Source: CAVPJC01 sp963705155 (lineage in GTDB: Bacteria > Chloroflexota > Anaerolineae > Anaerolineales > UBA4823). From it: 64,000 nt of DNA. The translations under genes were made by a program, and so were the position numbers. Positions within the stretch are counted from its first letter, which is position 1. Every line of letters begins with the position of its first letter. Below, piece by piece: positions 19,334-28,701 of the stretch. Under the pieces are notes generated by a model, which worked only from the letters and a program-made list of their open reading frames with translations, did not search any database and was not told the origin of the DNA. The stretch spans positions 186,001 through 250,000 of the forward strand of contig CAVPJC010000014.1 of NCBI GenBank assembly GCA_963705155.1, written 5' to 3'.

Positions 19334-20931
19334 ACTGGCGCAATTATTTCGTTTTGTACCTGGTGGGAATCGGAATGATCTGGCTTGTTGCTCAATTCCA
19401 GACCGCTCCTGGCTATATGGACGCAGATTATTACCTGGCTGGCGGGATGCAGCTCGCCGAAGGAAAAGGCTTTACAGAACCTTTCATCTGGAACTATCTC
19501 AATGATCCGAAAACTTTACCAGTTGCCTCACATGCTTACTGGATGCCGTTGGCCTCGATCGTTGCGGCCACGGGATTGAAGTTGTTCGGAAGTGGCGGGT
19601 TTTTCAGCGCACGGATTAGCTTTATTCTTGCTGCCGGATTAATCGCACCTATGACCGCCCGCCTGGCCTTTGCATTAACCCGGCGAACCTGGAATGCCTG
19701 GATGGCAGGATTACTGGCAACCCTGCCCGGTTTTTATCTTGCTTACCTAGGTACAACCGACACCTTTGCTTTGTTTGCAGTGCTGGGTGCAGCCTGGTTT
19801 ATAACAGCCAATCTGGCTATGAGTTTTGATGCATACACCACTGGCAGCAGCAGCCATGATCTGGCGTGGGCATTGCTGCTGGGGGTAATTGCCGGCCTGA
19901 TGCACCTGACCCGGGCGGATGGTGTGCTCTGGTTGGGAATGTCATTACTGGCGGTGATTTGGGTTTTGGGCAGGAACAGCCCAGGGATTAGTAAACCCCG
20001 CATCATCCTGAATGGTCTGTTATGTCTGGCGGGTTATGCTCTCGTCATGGGCCCGTGGTTTTTGAGGAACCTGACTGTCTTTGGGGCGCCTCTTGCCCCG
20101 GGAGCGTCAAAAGCATTGTGGCTGCTGAGCTATGACGAGTTATACCAATTTCCAGCCAATACGCTCACGCCTGCCCGGTGGTGGTCGGCAGGTGTCGGCA
20201 GCCTGCTGTCTGAACGCTGGGCGGCGCTCTGGCAAAATGTACAATCGACCCTGGTGGTACAAGGCCAGATATTTCTTGCACCGCTCATTCTTGCCGGTTG
20301 GTGGCGTTATCGTCGCCACGATATCCTTAAATTGGCGCTGGTTGCCTGGTTGATAATTTTTTTTGTGATGACATTTGTGTTTCCCCTGGCAGGTTGGAGG
20401 GGTGGGTATTTCCATTCGGGGATAGCTCTGCAGCCGGTGCTCTGGGCAGTTGTCCCGGCAGGTCTGGAAGCCTTTGTCGAATGGGGTAAACGGGTGCGCA
20501 GGTGGAACACAGATCAGGCGCTTACCGTGTTTCGAGTTGGGTTGCTGTGCCTGGCACTGTTGTTATCGTTACTCACTGCTTACCGACGGGTGATCGGAAA
20601 AGATATCAAAAATCCAGAATGGGGCTCCAATGCTCTGTATTACCAACGCCTGGAAGAATTCCTGCAAAGCACCGGAGCCAAGCGAGGGACGGTTATCTTG
20701 GTAAACAATCCGCCGGGTTATTATGTGGCGAACCGCCGCCCGGCAATTGCTGTACCGAACGGGGATGAAACGGTGGCGCGGCTGGCCGCTCTCGAATATG
20801 GAGCACGCTATCTTCTCGTTGAGCCAAACCACCCTGCAAGCCTGCGTGAATTCTATAACCGACCGGGTGAGCATCCCGGTTGGAAATATCTGGGTGAGCT
20901 TGAAGGCACTTACCTTTATGAAATCCGGTGA
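19330..20931 (+). CDS. GT-C membrane glycosyltransferase
   Basis: 533 residues, uninterrupted. N-terminal helix, then the acidic loop GYMDADYYLAGGMQLAEGKG followed by FTEPFIWNYL and HAYWMPLAS, a pattern shared by Chloroflexota GT-C proteins in which Asp-Ala-Asp-Tyr-Tyr stands at the catalytic position. LTRADGVLWLGMSLLAV corresponds to the L-x-R-x-D/E-G helix of the PMT/ArnT superfamily. The C-terminal domain contains VNNPPGYYVANRRPAIAVPN. It starts by an ATGA overlap with the previous gene and overlaps the next by 14 bases, so five genes from 14902 on form one operon. Confidence 0.82.
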   Translation: MNWRNYFVLYLVGIGMIWLVAQFQTAPGYMDADYYLAGGMQLAEGKGFTEPFIWNYLNDPKTLPVASHAYWMPLASIVAATGLKLFGSGGFFSARISFILAAGLIAPMTARLAFALTRRTWNAWMAGLLATLPGFYLAYLGTTDTFALFAVLGAAWFITANLAMSFDAYTTGSSSHDLAWALLLGVIAGLMHLTRADGVLWLGMSLLAVIWVLGRNSPGISKPRIILNGLLCLAGYALVMGPWFLRNLTVFGAPLAPGASKALWLLSYDELYQFPANTLTPARWWSAGVGSLLSERWAALWQNVQSTLVVQGQIFLAPLILAGWWRYRRHDILKLALVAWLIIFFVMTFVFPLAGWRGGYFHSGIALQPVLWAVVPAGLEAFVEWGKRVRRWNTDQALTVFRVGLLCLALLLSLLTAYRRVIGKDIKNPEWGSNALYYQRLEEFLQSTGAKRGTVILVNNPPGYYVANRRPAIAVPNGDETVARLAALEYGARYLLVEPNHPASLREFYNRPGEHPGWKYLGELEGTYLYEIR

Positions 20932-22399
20932 ATCTAATCGAAAGTTTATTCTAACTTGCGTACTGTTGTCTGCCATGTCTGTGGTTATTTACCAGACTTT
21001 TAGTTATCTGACTTACCGGTTGGGTTTCCCGTTGGATGATGCCTGGATTCACCAGACTTATGCTCGAAACCTGGCATTGCGCGGGGAGTGGTCGTTCATC
21101 CCGGGTATACCATCGGCCGGTTCGACCTCTCCATTGTGGTCGGTTATTCTGGCTCCAGGCCATTTTTTCGCCATTCATCCGGTTTTGTGGTCATCGCTGT
21201 CAGGGTGGGGTGCTCTGGCAATGTCCATGTGGTTGTGCGGAACCACCCTGTTAAAACTGATGCCTGAAAATCGGGAGAATACCCATATCTGGTACGGGTG
21301 TATCCTGGGTTTTGAGTGGCATATGGTCTGGTCAGCGGTATCAGGCATGGAAACCGCTGCGTATAGCCTTGTTGTTTTGTTTGCACTGAGCCAATTGTTG
21401 CAAGCCAGAGTACAGTGGTTGGGTTTGGGAATGCTGGTTGGGGCAGCCGCATGGCTGCGCCCGGATGGCATAACTTTGTTGGCGCCAGCAGGGTTGGTCA
21501 TCGGCCTGTCCAGGCAAGTGATCACCGAAAAACTTCGCCAGTTGGTAGTCTTATCGCTTGGGTTTGCTTTGGTTTTTACACCTTATTTGCTTTTCAACCA
21601 GGCCTTAGCCGGTGCGTGGTGGCCCAACACTTTCTTTGCCAAACAAGCCGAGTATGGGGTAGAACTACAAGCAGCGCTTTGGGATCGCTTGATGGAACAG
21701 GCTGCTCTCCCGCTGGTGGGAGTTGGGTCTGTTCTGTTGCCTGGTTTTTTGCTGTTATTCTACAACGCGGCCCGGCGCAGGCAATGGGGAATCCTGGCTG
21801 GCGGCCTGTGGGCAGCAGGATATTTGTGCCTGTACGCGCTCCGTTTGCCGGTCACTTATCAGCACGGCAGATACGTGATCCCGATGATGCCCGTGCTGTT
21901 CACCTGGGGGTTGGCTGGTATGTTATCGTGGGTAAAAACGTCTTCTTCGGTCATGCTACGAAGGGTGGTCAGCCGTACCTGGCAAATCTGTATGTTTGTT
22001 GTACTGGTAATCTTCTGGCTGATGGGGGGTCGAGCATTTGGAAACGACGTGGCTTTTATTGAAAGTGAAATGGTGAATACTGCCAATTGGGTGGCGCATA
22101 ACACGAATGCCAATGCTCTTGTGGCTGCCCATGACATTGGAGCTCTGGGATTTTTTGGACAGCGCAATCTGGTGGATCTTGCTGGATTGGTTTCAGTCGA
22201 TGTGATCCCCATTATCCGCGACGAGCAGCACCTGGCTGATTATATGGATGATAAGGGTGTTGATTATCTGGTCACGTTCCCGGGTTGGTATCCTGAACTT
22301 TCAAAACGCGGCCTCATGGTGTATCGTTCCAGCGGAGAGTTCGCTATTGAGCAAGGATACGAAAATATGGTTGTTTACCGCTGGCTTACGCTTCCTTAA
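20918..22399 (+). CDS. GT-C membrane glycosyltransferase
   Basis: 493 residues. The first loop FPLDDAWIHQTYARNLALRG followed by WSFIPGIPSAGSTSPLWS is the same family signature as in the gene at 4883-6493 (DD-[AS]-[WY]-I-x-x-x-Y-A-R-N). Further conserved: GMETAAYS and WLRPDGITLLAPAGL. The C-terminal soluble region has AAHDIGALGFFGQRNLVDLA, very close in type to the minus-strand protein, so the two are paralogues. ATG 20918 (GAAGG about 11 bases upstream) is chosen because it starts just before the previous stop; the open frame further upstream is an overlap artefact. Last gene of the glycosyltransferase operon. Confidence 0.85.
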   Translation: MKSGESNRKFILTCVLLSAMSVVIYQTFSYLTYRLGFPLDDAWIHQTYARNLALRGEWSFIPGIPSAGSTSPLWSVILAPGHFFAIHPVLWSSLSGWGALAMSMWLCGTTLLKLMPENRENTHIWYGCILGFEWHMVWSAVSGMETAAYSLVVLFALSQLLQARVQWLGLGMLVGAAAWLRPDGITLLAPAGLVIGLSRQVITEKLRQLVVLSLGFALVFTPYLLFNQALAGAWWPNTFFAKQAEYGVELQAALWDRLMEQAALPLVGVGSVLLPGFLLLFYNAARRRQWGILAGGLWAAGYLCLYALRLPVTYQHGRYVIPMMPVLFTWGLAGMLSWVKTSSSVMLRRVVSRTWQICMFVVLVIFWLMGGRAFGNDVAFIESEMVNTANWVAHNTNANALVAAHDIGALGFFGQRNLVDLAGLVSVDVIPIIRDEQHLADYMDDKGVDYLVTFPGWYPELSKRGLMVYRSSGEFAIEQGYENMVVYRWLTLP

Positions 22400-22406
22400 G
22401 GAATTG

Positions 22407-22435
22407 TTGTATCTCTAATCTACCTGTGCTATACT
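22407..22435 (+). promoter_or_regulatory. Promoter of the DegU/DegS-like pair
   Basis: TTGTAT at 22407-22412, spacer 17, TATACT at 22430-22435; transcript start predicted near 22442, giving a leader of about 30 bases with GAGGGG before ATG 22474. Confidence 0.55.
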
Positions 22436-22473
22436 CTCACAAGTCGGTGAATAGGAAGCCGAGGGGTGTGAGG

Positions 22474-23175
22474 ATGAATGAGATTGCGATAATCATTGTT
22501 GATGATCACCCACTTTTCCGCCAGGGCGTGGCAGATGTGCTTTCTCTGGAGCCAGATTTGAAAGTTGTGGCCCAGGCCTCGAGCGGAGAAGAAGGATTGA
22601 TTTTAATCCGCGACGTTCAGCCTCTTGTGGCAGTTGTAGACGTAAACCTGCCAGGGTTGAATGGTCAGCAGCTTACCCGCCAGGTGGTCGTGGAACACAT
22701 ACCAACACGAATACTGCTTTTAACTGCATATGATGATACTGAGCAAAAAATCCACGCAATGCGGGTAGGCGCTGCAGCTTATTGCACCAAGGATGTCCAG
22801 CCAGAGTCACTTGTCAATGTGATCCGGCAGGTGGCCTCAGGTAAATATGTGGTTGGCGAAATGACTTTTGACGCCACAAGTCTGGATCGGTGGATGGCTA
22901 CACAAACGGATGGAGCCCCGCGTGCCTTTAGTGATCCAGGTGAGCCGTTCCAACCGCTGTCGACCCGTGAGATGGAAGTTCTGACGTATGTGACCAAGGG
23001 GATGAGCAATAAAGAAATCGCTGTATTACTCAAAATCAGTCAGCAGACTGTAAAGAACCATGTAACATCAATTCTTCGCAAGTTGGGGGTTGATGATCGA
23101 ACGCAGGCAGCCATCTATGCACTCCGGCGTGGTTGGGTTCGTTTACATCAATCTGGTACAGAAAATCAGGAGTAA
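22474..23175 (+). CDS. NarL/DegU-family response regulator
   Basis: 233 residues. Receiver domain at 1-120 with acidic pair DDHPLF, phospho-acceptor Asp in VVDVNLPG, Thr in LLTAYD and Lys in CTKDVQP; then an LuxR-type helix-turn-helix (PLSTREMEVLTYVTKGMSNK, followed by EIAVLLKISQQTVKNHVTSI). Start ATG 22474 with GAGGGG about 7 bases upstream. Cytoplasmic DNA-binding regulator; its partner kinase gene follows after 7 bases. The pair lies directly before the Flp/Tad pilus genes, so control of the pilus is an obvious hypothesis, not shown by sequence. Confidence 0.93.
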   Translation: MNEIAIIIVDDHPLFRQGVADVLSLEPDLKVVAQASSGEEGLILIRDVQPLVAVVDVNLPGLNGQQLTRQVVVEHIPTRILLLTAYDDTEQKIHAMRVGAAAYCTKDVQPESLVNVIRQVASGKYVVGEMTFDATSLDRWMATQTDGAPRAFSDPGEPFQPLSTREMEVLTYVTKGMSNKEIAVLLKISQQTVKNHVTSILRKLGVDDRTQAAIYALRRGWVRLHQSGTENQE

Positions 23176-23182
23176 ATGAATT

Positions 23183-24238
23183 ATGGTTGCTGTTGACCAC
23201 CAGGAAGAAATGAATAACTGGAATGCACTCAAGAACAGTGTGCGTGAAGAGTTAGCTCAAGCAAAAAAGGAGCTGCAGGAAATAACGTTACTACAGGAGC
23301 AGAGCCAGCTCGAAGTGGGGAAAATGGCCCAGCGCAATGCTGCAATTACAACTCACCTGCAGCAGGTTCAGGGACAGTTTGACAGCCTGCCGCGCGGAGA
23401 TATCCGCATGGCTTATGATACCGCCTTAGATGCTCAGCAGCGGTTGTTTGTTATGCGCGGACAGGTTGAAAAATTGCAGAGCGACCTGGTGCATATCCGC
23501 CGTTATATTCAGGTGTTAGAACGCCTAACCCAGGCGCTAGAAGGAGCCTCCCCGGATGAAGGTCGTTCAAAAGGCTCTCAAGCGATGGTGGAAACGGTCG
23601 AAATGATGATCGAGGCTCAGGAGGCAGAGCGGTTGCGATTGTCTCGTCAAATGCACGATGGACCAGCCCAGGCGCTTTCGAATTTTATCTTGCAGACAGA
23701 AATTGCCATGAGGCTGTTTGATTTGGACCAGTCCAAAGCGCGTGAAGAGCTGGGCAGCCTGAAACTTTCAGCGACGAGCGCATTTCAAAAAGTCAGAGAT
23801 TTCATCTTTGAGCTGCGACCGATGATGCTCGATGATCTGGGGTTAGCACCGACAATTAAACGGTATGTGGATGCTTATAAAGAACAGCCTGGCACAGAAA
23901 TCCAATTAACCATTACGGGGATGGAACGTCGTCTTGAGCCCTATTTGGAAGTGATGATATTCCGGGCAATCCAGGAACTACTGGGAAATGCGATGCGACA
24001 CAGCCAGGCCAGCCAGGTCAAGCTCCAGATCGATTTAGGGGATACAAATGTCAGGGTAGTTGTGGATGACAATGGAAAAGGCTTCGCGCTAGATATCCTG
24101 GAAGAGCGCGGCCGGATGGGCATTAAGGTGATAAAAGAGCGGGCTGAGAAGTTGGGTGGGTTCATGGAGGTAGATAGCGTGCTCGGAAAAGGCACACGGG
24201 TCACGTTTCAGGTGCCATCGGTGCAATTCGGCGCCTAA
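23183..24238 (+). CDS. DegS-like soluble sensor histidine kinase
   Basis: 351 residues without membrane segments. N-terminal coiled coil (about 1-115, rich in Q/E/L heptads such as LAQAKKELQEITLLQEQSQ), then the HisKA_3 dimerisation helix with phospho-acceptor His in RLSRQMHDGPAQALSN, and a HATPase domain with N box ELLGNAMRHSQAS, G1 DDNGKGF and G2 GRMGIKVIKERA. This order is that of DegS of Bacillus, which senses inside the cytoplasm and phosphorylates DegU. AGGAG at 23168-23172 precedes ATG 23183. Signal unknown. Confidence 0.92.
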   Translation: MVAVDHQEEMNNWNALKNSVREELAQAKKELQEITLLQEQSQLEVGKMAQRNAAITTHLQQVQGQFDSLPRGDIRMAYDTALDAQQRLFVMRGQVEKLQSDLVHIRRYIQVLERLTQALEGASPDEGRSKGSQAMVETVEMMIEAQEAERLRLSRQMHDGPAQALSNFILQTEIAMRLFDLDQSKAREELGSLKLSATSAFQKVRDFIFELRPMMLDDLGLAPTIKRYVDAYKEQPGTEIQLTITGMERRLEPYLEVMIFRAIQELLGNAMRHSQASQVKLQIDLGDTNVRVVVDDNGKGFALDILEERGRMGIKVIKERAEKLGGFMEVDSVLGKGTRVTFQVPSVQFGA

Positions 24239-24287
24239 GCCCCAGTGAGATTATCAAAAATGCAAGGTAAATTTCAGTTTTTAACTA

Positions 24288-24316
24288 TTGCAAAATTTAA
24301 AAAGATTCTATATAAT
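24288..24316 (+). promoter_or_regulatory. Strong promoter of flp
   Basis: TTGCAA at 24288-24293, spacer exactly 17, perfect TATAAT at 24311-24316. One of the best promoter matches in the window, suiting a highly expressed pilin. Confidence 0.75.
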
Positions 24317-24368
24317 GATATCAACTTCAAGGTTGAAGAAAATCTGCGGAAGGAAGGAGGTGAAACCC

Positions 24369-24515
24369 ATGTTATTCGCTCCGAAGGAAAAAGGTCAAGG
24401 CCTCGTAGAGTATGCGCTAATTCTTGTTTTGGTCGCGATTGTTGTGATCGTCATTCTTGTCATCCTGGGCCCGGCCATCAGCAACGTCTTCAGCAATATC
24501 ATCTCAAACCTGTAA
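24369..24515 (+). CDS. flp: Flp/Fap-type pilin
   Basis: 48-residue major pilin of a Tad pilus. A class III leader, MLFAPKEKG, is followed by QGLVEYALILVLVAIVVIVI: cleavage is expected after Gly9, leaving Glu at +5 and Tyr at +6 of the mature protein as in all Flp pilins, followed by one hydrophobic helix. Perfect ribosome site AGGAGGTGA (24355-24363). It has its own promoter and terminator, so it can be made in large excess over the assembly proteins. No second pilin or TadE/F-like gene lies next to it. Confidence 0.93.
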   Translation: MLFAPKEKGQGLVEYALILVLVAIVVIVILVILGPAISNVFSNIISNL

Positions 24516-24545
24516 CGATCACGTCGGATCTCATATCCACAAATG

Positions 24546-24579
24546 GCGGCTCTGCGTTATGCGGGGCCGCAATTTTTTT
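24546..24579 (+). terminator. Intrinsic terminator after flp
   Basis: Stem GCGGCTCTGC (24546-24555) / GCGGGGCCGC (24561-24570) with two G-U pairs, loop GTTAT, then AATTTTTTT. Confidence 0.85.
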
Positions 24580-24664
24580 CTTATCAGCCGCAAAAAAATT
24601 TCAAATTTCGACCGCAAAACACTAACAGTTTTGTATAGCATAGGACTTTTGTACTGATTTGTTC

Positions 24665-24692
24665 TTGACTTTTCGTATAGAACAATTATGAT
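24665..24692 (+). promoter_or_regulatory. Promoter of the cpaB-tadC operon
   Basis: TTGACT at 24665-24670, spacer 16, TATGAT at 24687-24692; start near 24699 gives a leader of about 44 bases with GGGAGG at 24732-24737 before cpaB. Confidence 0.65.
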
Positions 24693-24742
24693 AACAAAAA
24701 GGGCTTCATTCACCTGATATTAGGATAGATTGGGAGGCAACC

Positions 24743-25927
24743 ATGCGTCGAGGAAGGATATTCTTCTATCTGGCGTTCATCATCGTTTTTGGAGTGTTGG
24801 CGTTTTATTTGATCTGGCAGCGCTTCCTCCAGCCTGGTGCAGTAAACACCACGGGGCCTCAGCCGACGCCGGTGATCGCTACCGTCAACGTTATCGTAGT
24901 TACCCAGAAAGTACCCCGAGCTACTGCGCTCACTGCGGATGTGCTTGGAATGGTCCCGATCCAGCAGGACCTGTTCTTCGAAGGCATGTTTACCGATATC
25001 AGTGAGGTGGAAGGGCGGATGGTGAAGTTTGACCTGGATGCTGGCATACCATTGACAAGGGGCATGTTGGCCGATAGTGCTGAGCAGCTCTCTGGCACAG
25101 GTTCTACGGCAGCGCTCTCCATCCCGCGAGGTATGGTGGCGATTTCAGTGCCAATCAGTCGTCTCTCGAGTGTATCCTATGCTCCACAATCGGGCGATCA
25201 TGTCAATGTGATTGTAACCATGATGTTTGTTGATTTGGATACCGACTTCCAGGCCGTGCTTCCGAACTTAAACACAGGTGTATTGGCACCGGGGTCGGGT
25301 GAAGGCACACTCACGGGTGGGTCTGGCTCTACCCTGGGCGGCGCCCAGGAATCTGACAAACAAGAAGCCACCCGCAACACCCAGGCATTGATCCAGACGA
25401 CATCGGTCGTCGCAGTGAGTGGAAGCGGTGGCTCGCAGATTGGTAAAGCAGTTACTGATACCGTGTTGGCGCAATCGTTTTACCACATACCGTCTGAGTC
25501 TCAACGGCCACGCATGGTCAGCCAAAACCTGCTTCAGGATGCCGTCGTTCTTCGGGTTGGAGATTTCTCCTATACCGATGAAGGCGCACAAGATGGACAG
25601 GCACAACCAACTCCTGAGGCTCCGGTTGCTGAAGGCCAGGAAGCAGCCACACCTCCACCGGCGCCAGACGTGATTACATTGATTGTCAGCCCGCAAGATG
25701 CCATCACGTTAAATTACCTGCTTTACAGCGGCGCTGAGCTCACCCTGGCATTGCGTGCAGCAGAAGATGACAGCCGGGTGGCCACCGAATCGGTCACGCT
25801 TCAGTTCTTGTTGGAGCAGTATAATATCACTGTACCTGCAAAACTGCCCAACGGCATGGAGCCAGCAACCAGGACGCTGGAGGCGCCAACTTTGAAAAAT
25901 GATGCTGTGCCGACCCCAGCCCAGTAA
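24743..25927 (+). CDS. cpaB: Tad pilus assembly protein CpaB/RcpC
   Basis: 394 residues. One N-terminal membrane helix (IFFYLAFIIVFGVLAFYLIW), then an SAF domain (VVVTQKVPRATALTADVLG and LDAGIPLTRGMLAD), the hallmark of CpaB/RcpC proteins that sit at the pilus channel. The middle holds a low-complexity Gly/Ser insertion (GSGEGTLTGGSGSTLGG), the C-terminal part a second beta domain (SPQDAITLNYLLYSGAELTL). Usual family length is 250-330 residues, so this one is long because of the linkers (also Pro/Ala-rich AQPTPEAPVAEGQEAATPPP). First gene of the assembly operon. Confidence 0.9.
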   Translation: MRRGRIFFYLAFIIVFGVLAFYLIWQRFLQPGAVNTTGPQPTPVIATVNVIVVTQKVPRATALTADVLGMVPIQQDLFFEGMFTDISEVEGRMVKFDLDAGIPLTRGMLADSAEQLSGTGSTAALSIPRGMVAISVPISRLSSVSYAPQSGDHVNVIVTMMFVDLDTDFQAVLPNLNTGVLAPGSGEGTLTGGSGSTLGGAQESDKQEATRNTQALIQTTSVVAVSGSGGSQIGKAVTDTVLAQSFYHIPSESQRPRMVSQNLLQDAVVLRVGDFSYTDEGAQDGQAQPTPEAPVAEGQEAATPPPAPDVITLIVSPQDAITLNYLLYSGAELTLALRAAEDDSRVATESVTLQFLLEQYNITVPAKLPNGMEPATRTLEAPTLKNDAVPTPAQ

Positions 25928-25969
25928 TCTAGACCGGACGAATTAACGAAATTTCTTTGGAGTATATGG

Positions 25970-27238
25970 ATGGCAGGCGGCGAAAAAATTAGAGTACTCA
26001 TTGTGGATGATATTGCAGAAACGCGCGAGAATATTCGCAAACTACTGCAATTTGAGAATGATGTTGATGTCGTTGGTGTTGGAAGAACCGGGCGGGAAGG
26101 GATTGAGGTTGCACGCGAGACCAAGCCCGACGTTGTTCTCATGGACATCAACATGCCCGACATGGATGGTATTACCGCAACCGAGACCATCAGGCGCAGC
26201 CTGCCATTTACTCAGATTGTCATCCTTTCGGTCCAGGGTGATCCGAACTACATGCGCAGAGCTATGCTGGCGGGGGCGCGCGACTTCCTGACCAAGCCAC
26301 CGTCGGTGGATGAACTTACTTCGGCCATTCGCCGGGCTGGTAAAATGGCGCAGGATGAACGTTCCAAAGCCTCAATTCATGGGCAGGGTGGCGGATCGGG
26401 GTTGGCGTCGGTGATCTCGCCGATGGTCTCAAATGGAAAAATCATCGTCGTGTACAGCCCAAAAGGCGGCACCGGGGTTACAACTATATCTGTTAACCTG
26501 GCCATGACCCTGCACAATGAAGAAACACCTGTGATACTGGTAGATGGAAACTTGCAGTTTGGCGATGTTGCTGTTTTTCTAAATGAGCAAAGTAAAAACA
26601 GCGTGGCCGATCTGACGCCGCGCGCCGATGAGCTCGATCCGGAGATTGTGGAGGAAGTCATCGTAACCCATGCAGCTTCAGGTGTAAAAATACTCCCGGC
26701 TCCAGCGCGACCCGAGCACGCCGAAAATGTGACCGGCGACCAGTTTTTGAAGGTACTACAATATCTAAGGCGGATGTACTCTTATGTGGTTGTTGATACA
26801 TCATCCAGTTTGACCGATTCGACTCTGGCAGCCATTGACATCGCTGATATCATTCTTCTGGTAACTAATCAGGATATTCCATCCATCAAAAACGCTCGCT
26901 TATTTCTGGATCTCGCCGATGTGCTCAAGATCAATCGCAAGCGGATCCTTTTTGTGATGAACCGCTACGATCGACGGGTAGGCATCACGCCGGAAAAAGT
27001 TGGTGAAAGTTTTAAACACGAGATTTCAGCAGTTTTGCCAGCAGAAGATCGCGTGGTGGTGCCTTCTATTAATCGCGGTCGACCTTTTATATTGGATGAT
27101 AAATCACGCCCAATTTCCCGTTCCATCTTGTCCCTCGCCGAGACACTTCGCCAGCGCCTAAGCCAGTTGACGGAGGGGGAAGCTGTGTCTGAAAAATTGG
27201 TGAGTGCTTCTCGGATGAGCAAGATCGGTAAAGCATAA
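25970..27238 (+). CDS. cpaE: CpaE-like ATPase with receiver domain
   Basis: 422 residues: receiver domain (1-125) followed by a MinD/ParA-type ATPase (about 145-400). The ATPase has a deviant Walker A, YSPKGGTGVTTISVNLA, switch I region LVDGNLQFGD and Walker B-like VVVDTSSSL. In Tad systems CpaE/TadZ places the machine at a cell site. The receiver keeps the acidic pair (VDDIAET), the Asp in LMDINMPD, Ser in LSVQGD and Lys in LTKPPS, so it looks phosphorylatable, whereas many CpaE receivers are degenerate. GGAG lies upstream of ATG 25970. Confidence 0.92.
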   Translation: MAGGEKIRVLIVDDIAETRENIRKLLQFENDVDVVGVGRTGREGIEVARETKPDVVLMDINMPDMDGITATETIRRSLPFTQIVILSVQGDPNYMRRAMLAGARDFLTKPPSVDELTSAIRRAGKMAQDERSKASIHGQGGGSGLASVISPMVSNGKIIVVYSPKGGTGVTTISVNLAMTLHNEETPVILVDGNLQFGDVAVFLNEQSKNSVADLTPRADELDPEIVEEVIVTHAASGVKILPAPARPEHAENVTGDQFLKVLQYLRRMYSYVVVDTSSSLTDSTLAAIDIADIILLVTNQDIPSIKNARLFLDLADVLKINRKRILFVMNRYDRRVGITPEKVGESFKHEISAVLPAEDRVVVPSINRGRPFILDDKSRPISRSILSLAETLRQRLSQLTEGEAVSEKLVSASRMSKIGKA

Positions 27239-27249
27239 GGAGTCAGGTT

Positions 27250-28657
27250 ATGTCCCTGCTTAAAAGGATTGAACAAGGTCAGGGAAATTTCACCCAACAG
27301 GCCGGGAACCAGGAAGCAGAGCCGCGCTCTCGCCTGGTGCCATTACAAGCTCGCCGTGTGGCAGCTCCAGGTGTGGGCGCCCAGCGAGATACCTACCTGG
27401 ATTTGAAAACACGCGTCCAGAACCGGTTGCTGGCTGAACTCGACCCTTCGATGGACATATCGAAGGTGAATGAGGTTCGAACCACGATCCAGGAGTTGTT
27501 TGAGCAGGTACTCACAGAGGAAAACATTGTTCTTTCCAGGCCGGAACGTCACCGGCTATTTGAACAGATCGCAGCAGAAATCCTTGGGTTTGGACCGCTG
27601 CAGCCTCTTTTGGAAGACGAAACCATCACTGAAGTCATGGTGAATGGCGCAAAAAACATCTATATTGAAAAAGCAGGGAAAATTATCCGGGTGCCGTTTA
27701 CTTTCGAAAGCGATGATCATGTTATGCGCATCATCGACCGCATTGTGGCGCCAATGGGACGCCGGATTGATGAATCCAGCCCCTACGTAGATGCCCGTCT
27801 ACCGGATGGCTCGCGTGTCAATGCTGTTATTCCACCAATTTCGCTGGTGGGGCCTGTTATTACCATCCGAAAATTTTTCAAGAACCCGATCACAATTGAC
27901 CAACTGGTTAATTTTGGAACTGCCACCCCTGAATCACTGCAATTCATGAAAGCTTGTGTGGAGTCTCGCCTGAATATTGTCATTTCCGGCGGTACAGGTT
28001 CTGGTAAAACCACCTTGCTGAACATCCTTTCCCAATTCATTCCCAACGATGAGCGGATCGTAACCGTTGAAAACGCTGCGGAACTTCAACTACGCCAGGA
28101 ACACGTGGTCACACTCGAGTTCGCGTCCACCCAATATTGAAGGACGAGGTGAGGTCACCATCCGTCAGTTGGTGATTAATGCCCTGCGTATGCGTCCCGA
28201 TCGCATTATTGTTGGTGAGATTCGCGACGAGGCCGCCCTGGATATGTTGCAGGCGATGAATACGGGCCACGACGGCTCAATGACCACTGCGCACTCCAAC
28301 AGCCCGCGGGATACTCTGGCTCGTGTTGAGACGATGGCGCTCATGGCTGGGATGGATTTGCCCATTCGAGCCATTCGCGAACAGATTTCCTCGGCAATCG
28401 ATCTGATTATTCACCAGGAACGCTTGCGGGATGGCACGAGAAAGATTGTCAATATCACAGAAGTCAGCGGCATGGAAGGCGATGTCATCACCATGACGGA
28501 TATTTTCCTCTTTGAACAAAGTGGGTACGAGGAGGGAAAAGTTATTGGCCGATTACGACCTACTGGTTTGAGACCTAAGTTTATCGATAAGATTGAAGCC
28601 GCAGGAATTCATCTTCCTGCATCAATCTTCGGTATCGGAGACCGGAGACGATATTAA
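27250..28657 (+). CDS. cpaF: Tad secretion ATPase CpaF/TadA, frameshifted
   Basis: About 468 residues after repair; usual CpaF length. N-terminal domain, then the ring ATPase: Walker A GGTGSGKTTLLNIL, Asp box after ERIVTVENAAELQL, Walker B IIVGEIRDEAALDMLQ and His box GHDGSMTTAHSNS. The frame breaks at 28120-28121: removing one T from GAGTTCGCG gives VTLESRPPNIEGRGEVTIRQ, the invariant CpaF text. Without repair the first part stops at 28140 and the second is open from 28067. Cytoplasmic motor for pilus assembly and secretion. AAGGAGT precedes ATG 27250. Confidence 0.93.
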
Positions 28658-28701
28658 TCCCGGGTTACTCAGATAGAATGGTCAGGCACGGATAGAAAAC
28701 T

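Noticed and set aside
24245..24625. 126-residue open frame covering flp in another frame
   Set aside because: The flp frame has the ideal ribosome site and the invariant pilin motif; the longer frame crosses the flp promoter and terminator and has no family-like sequence.
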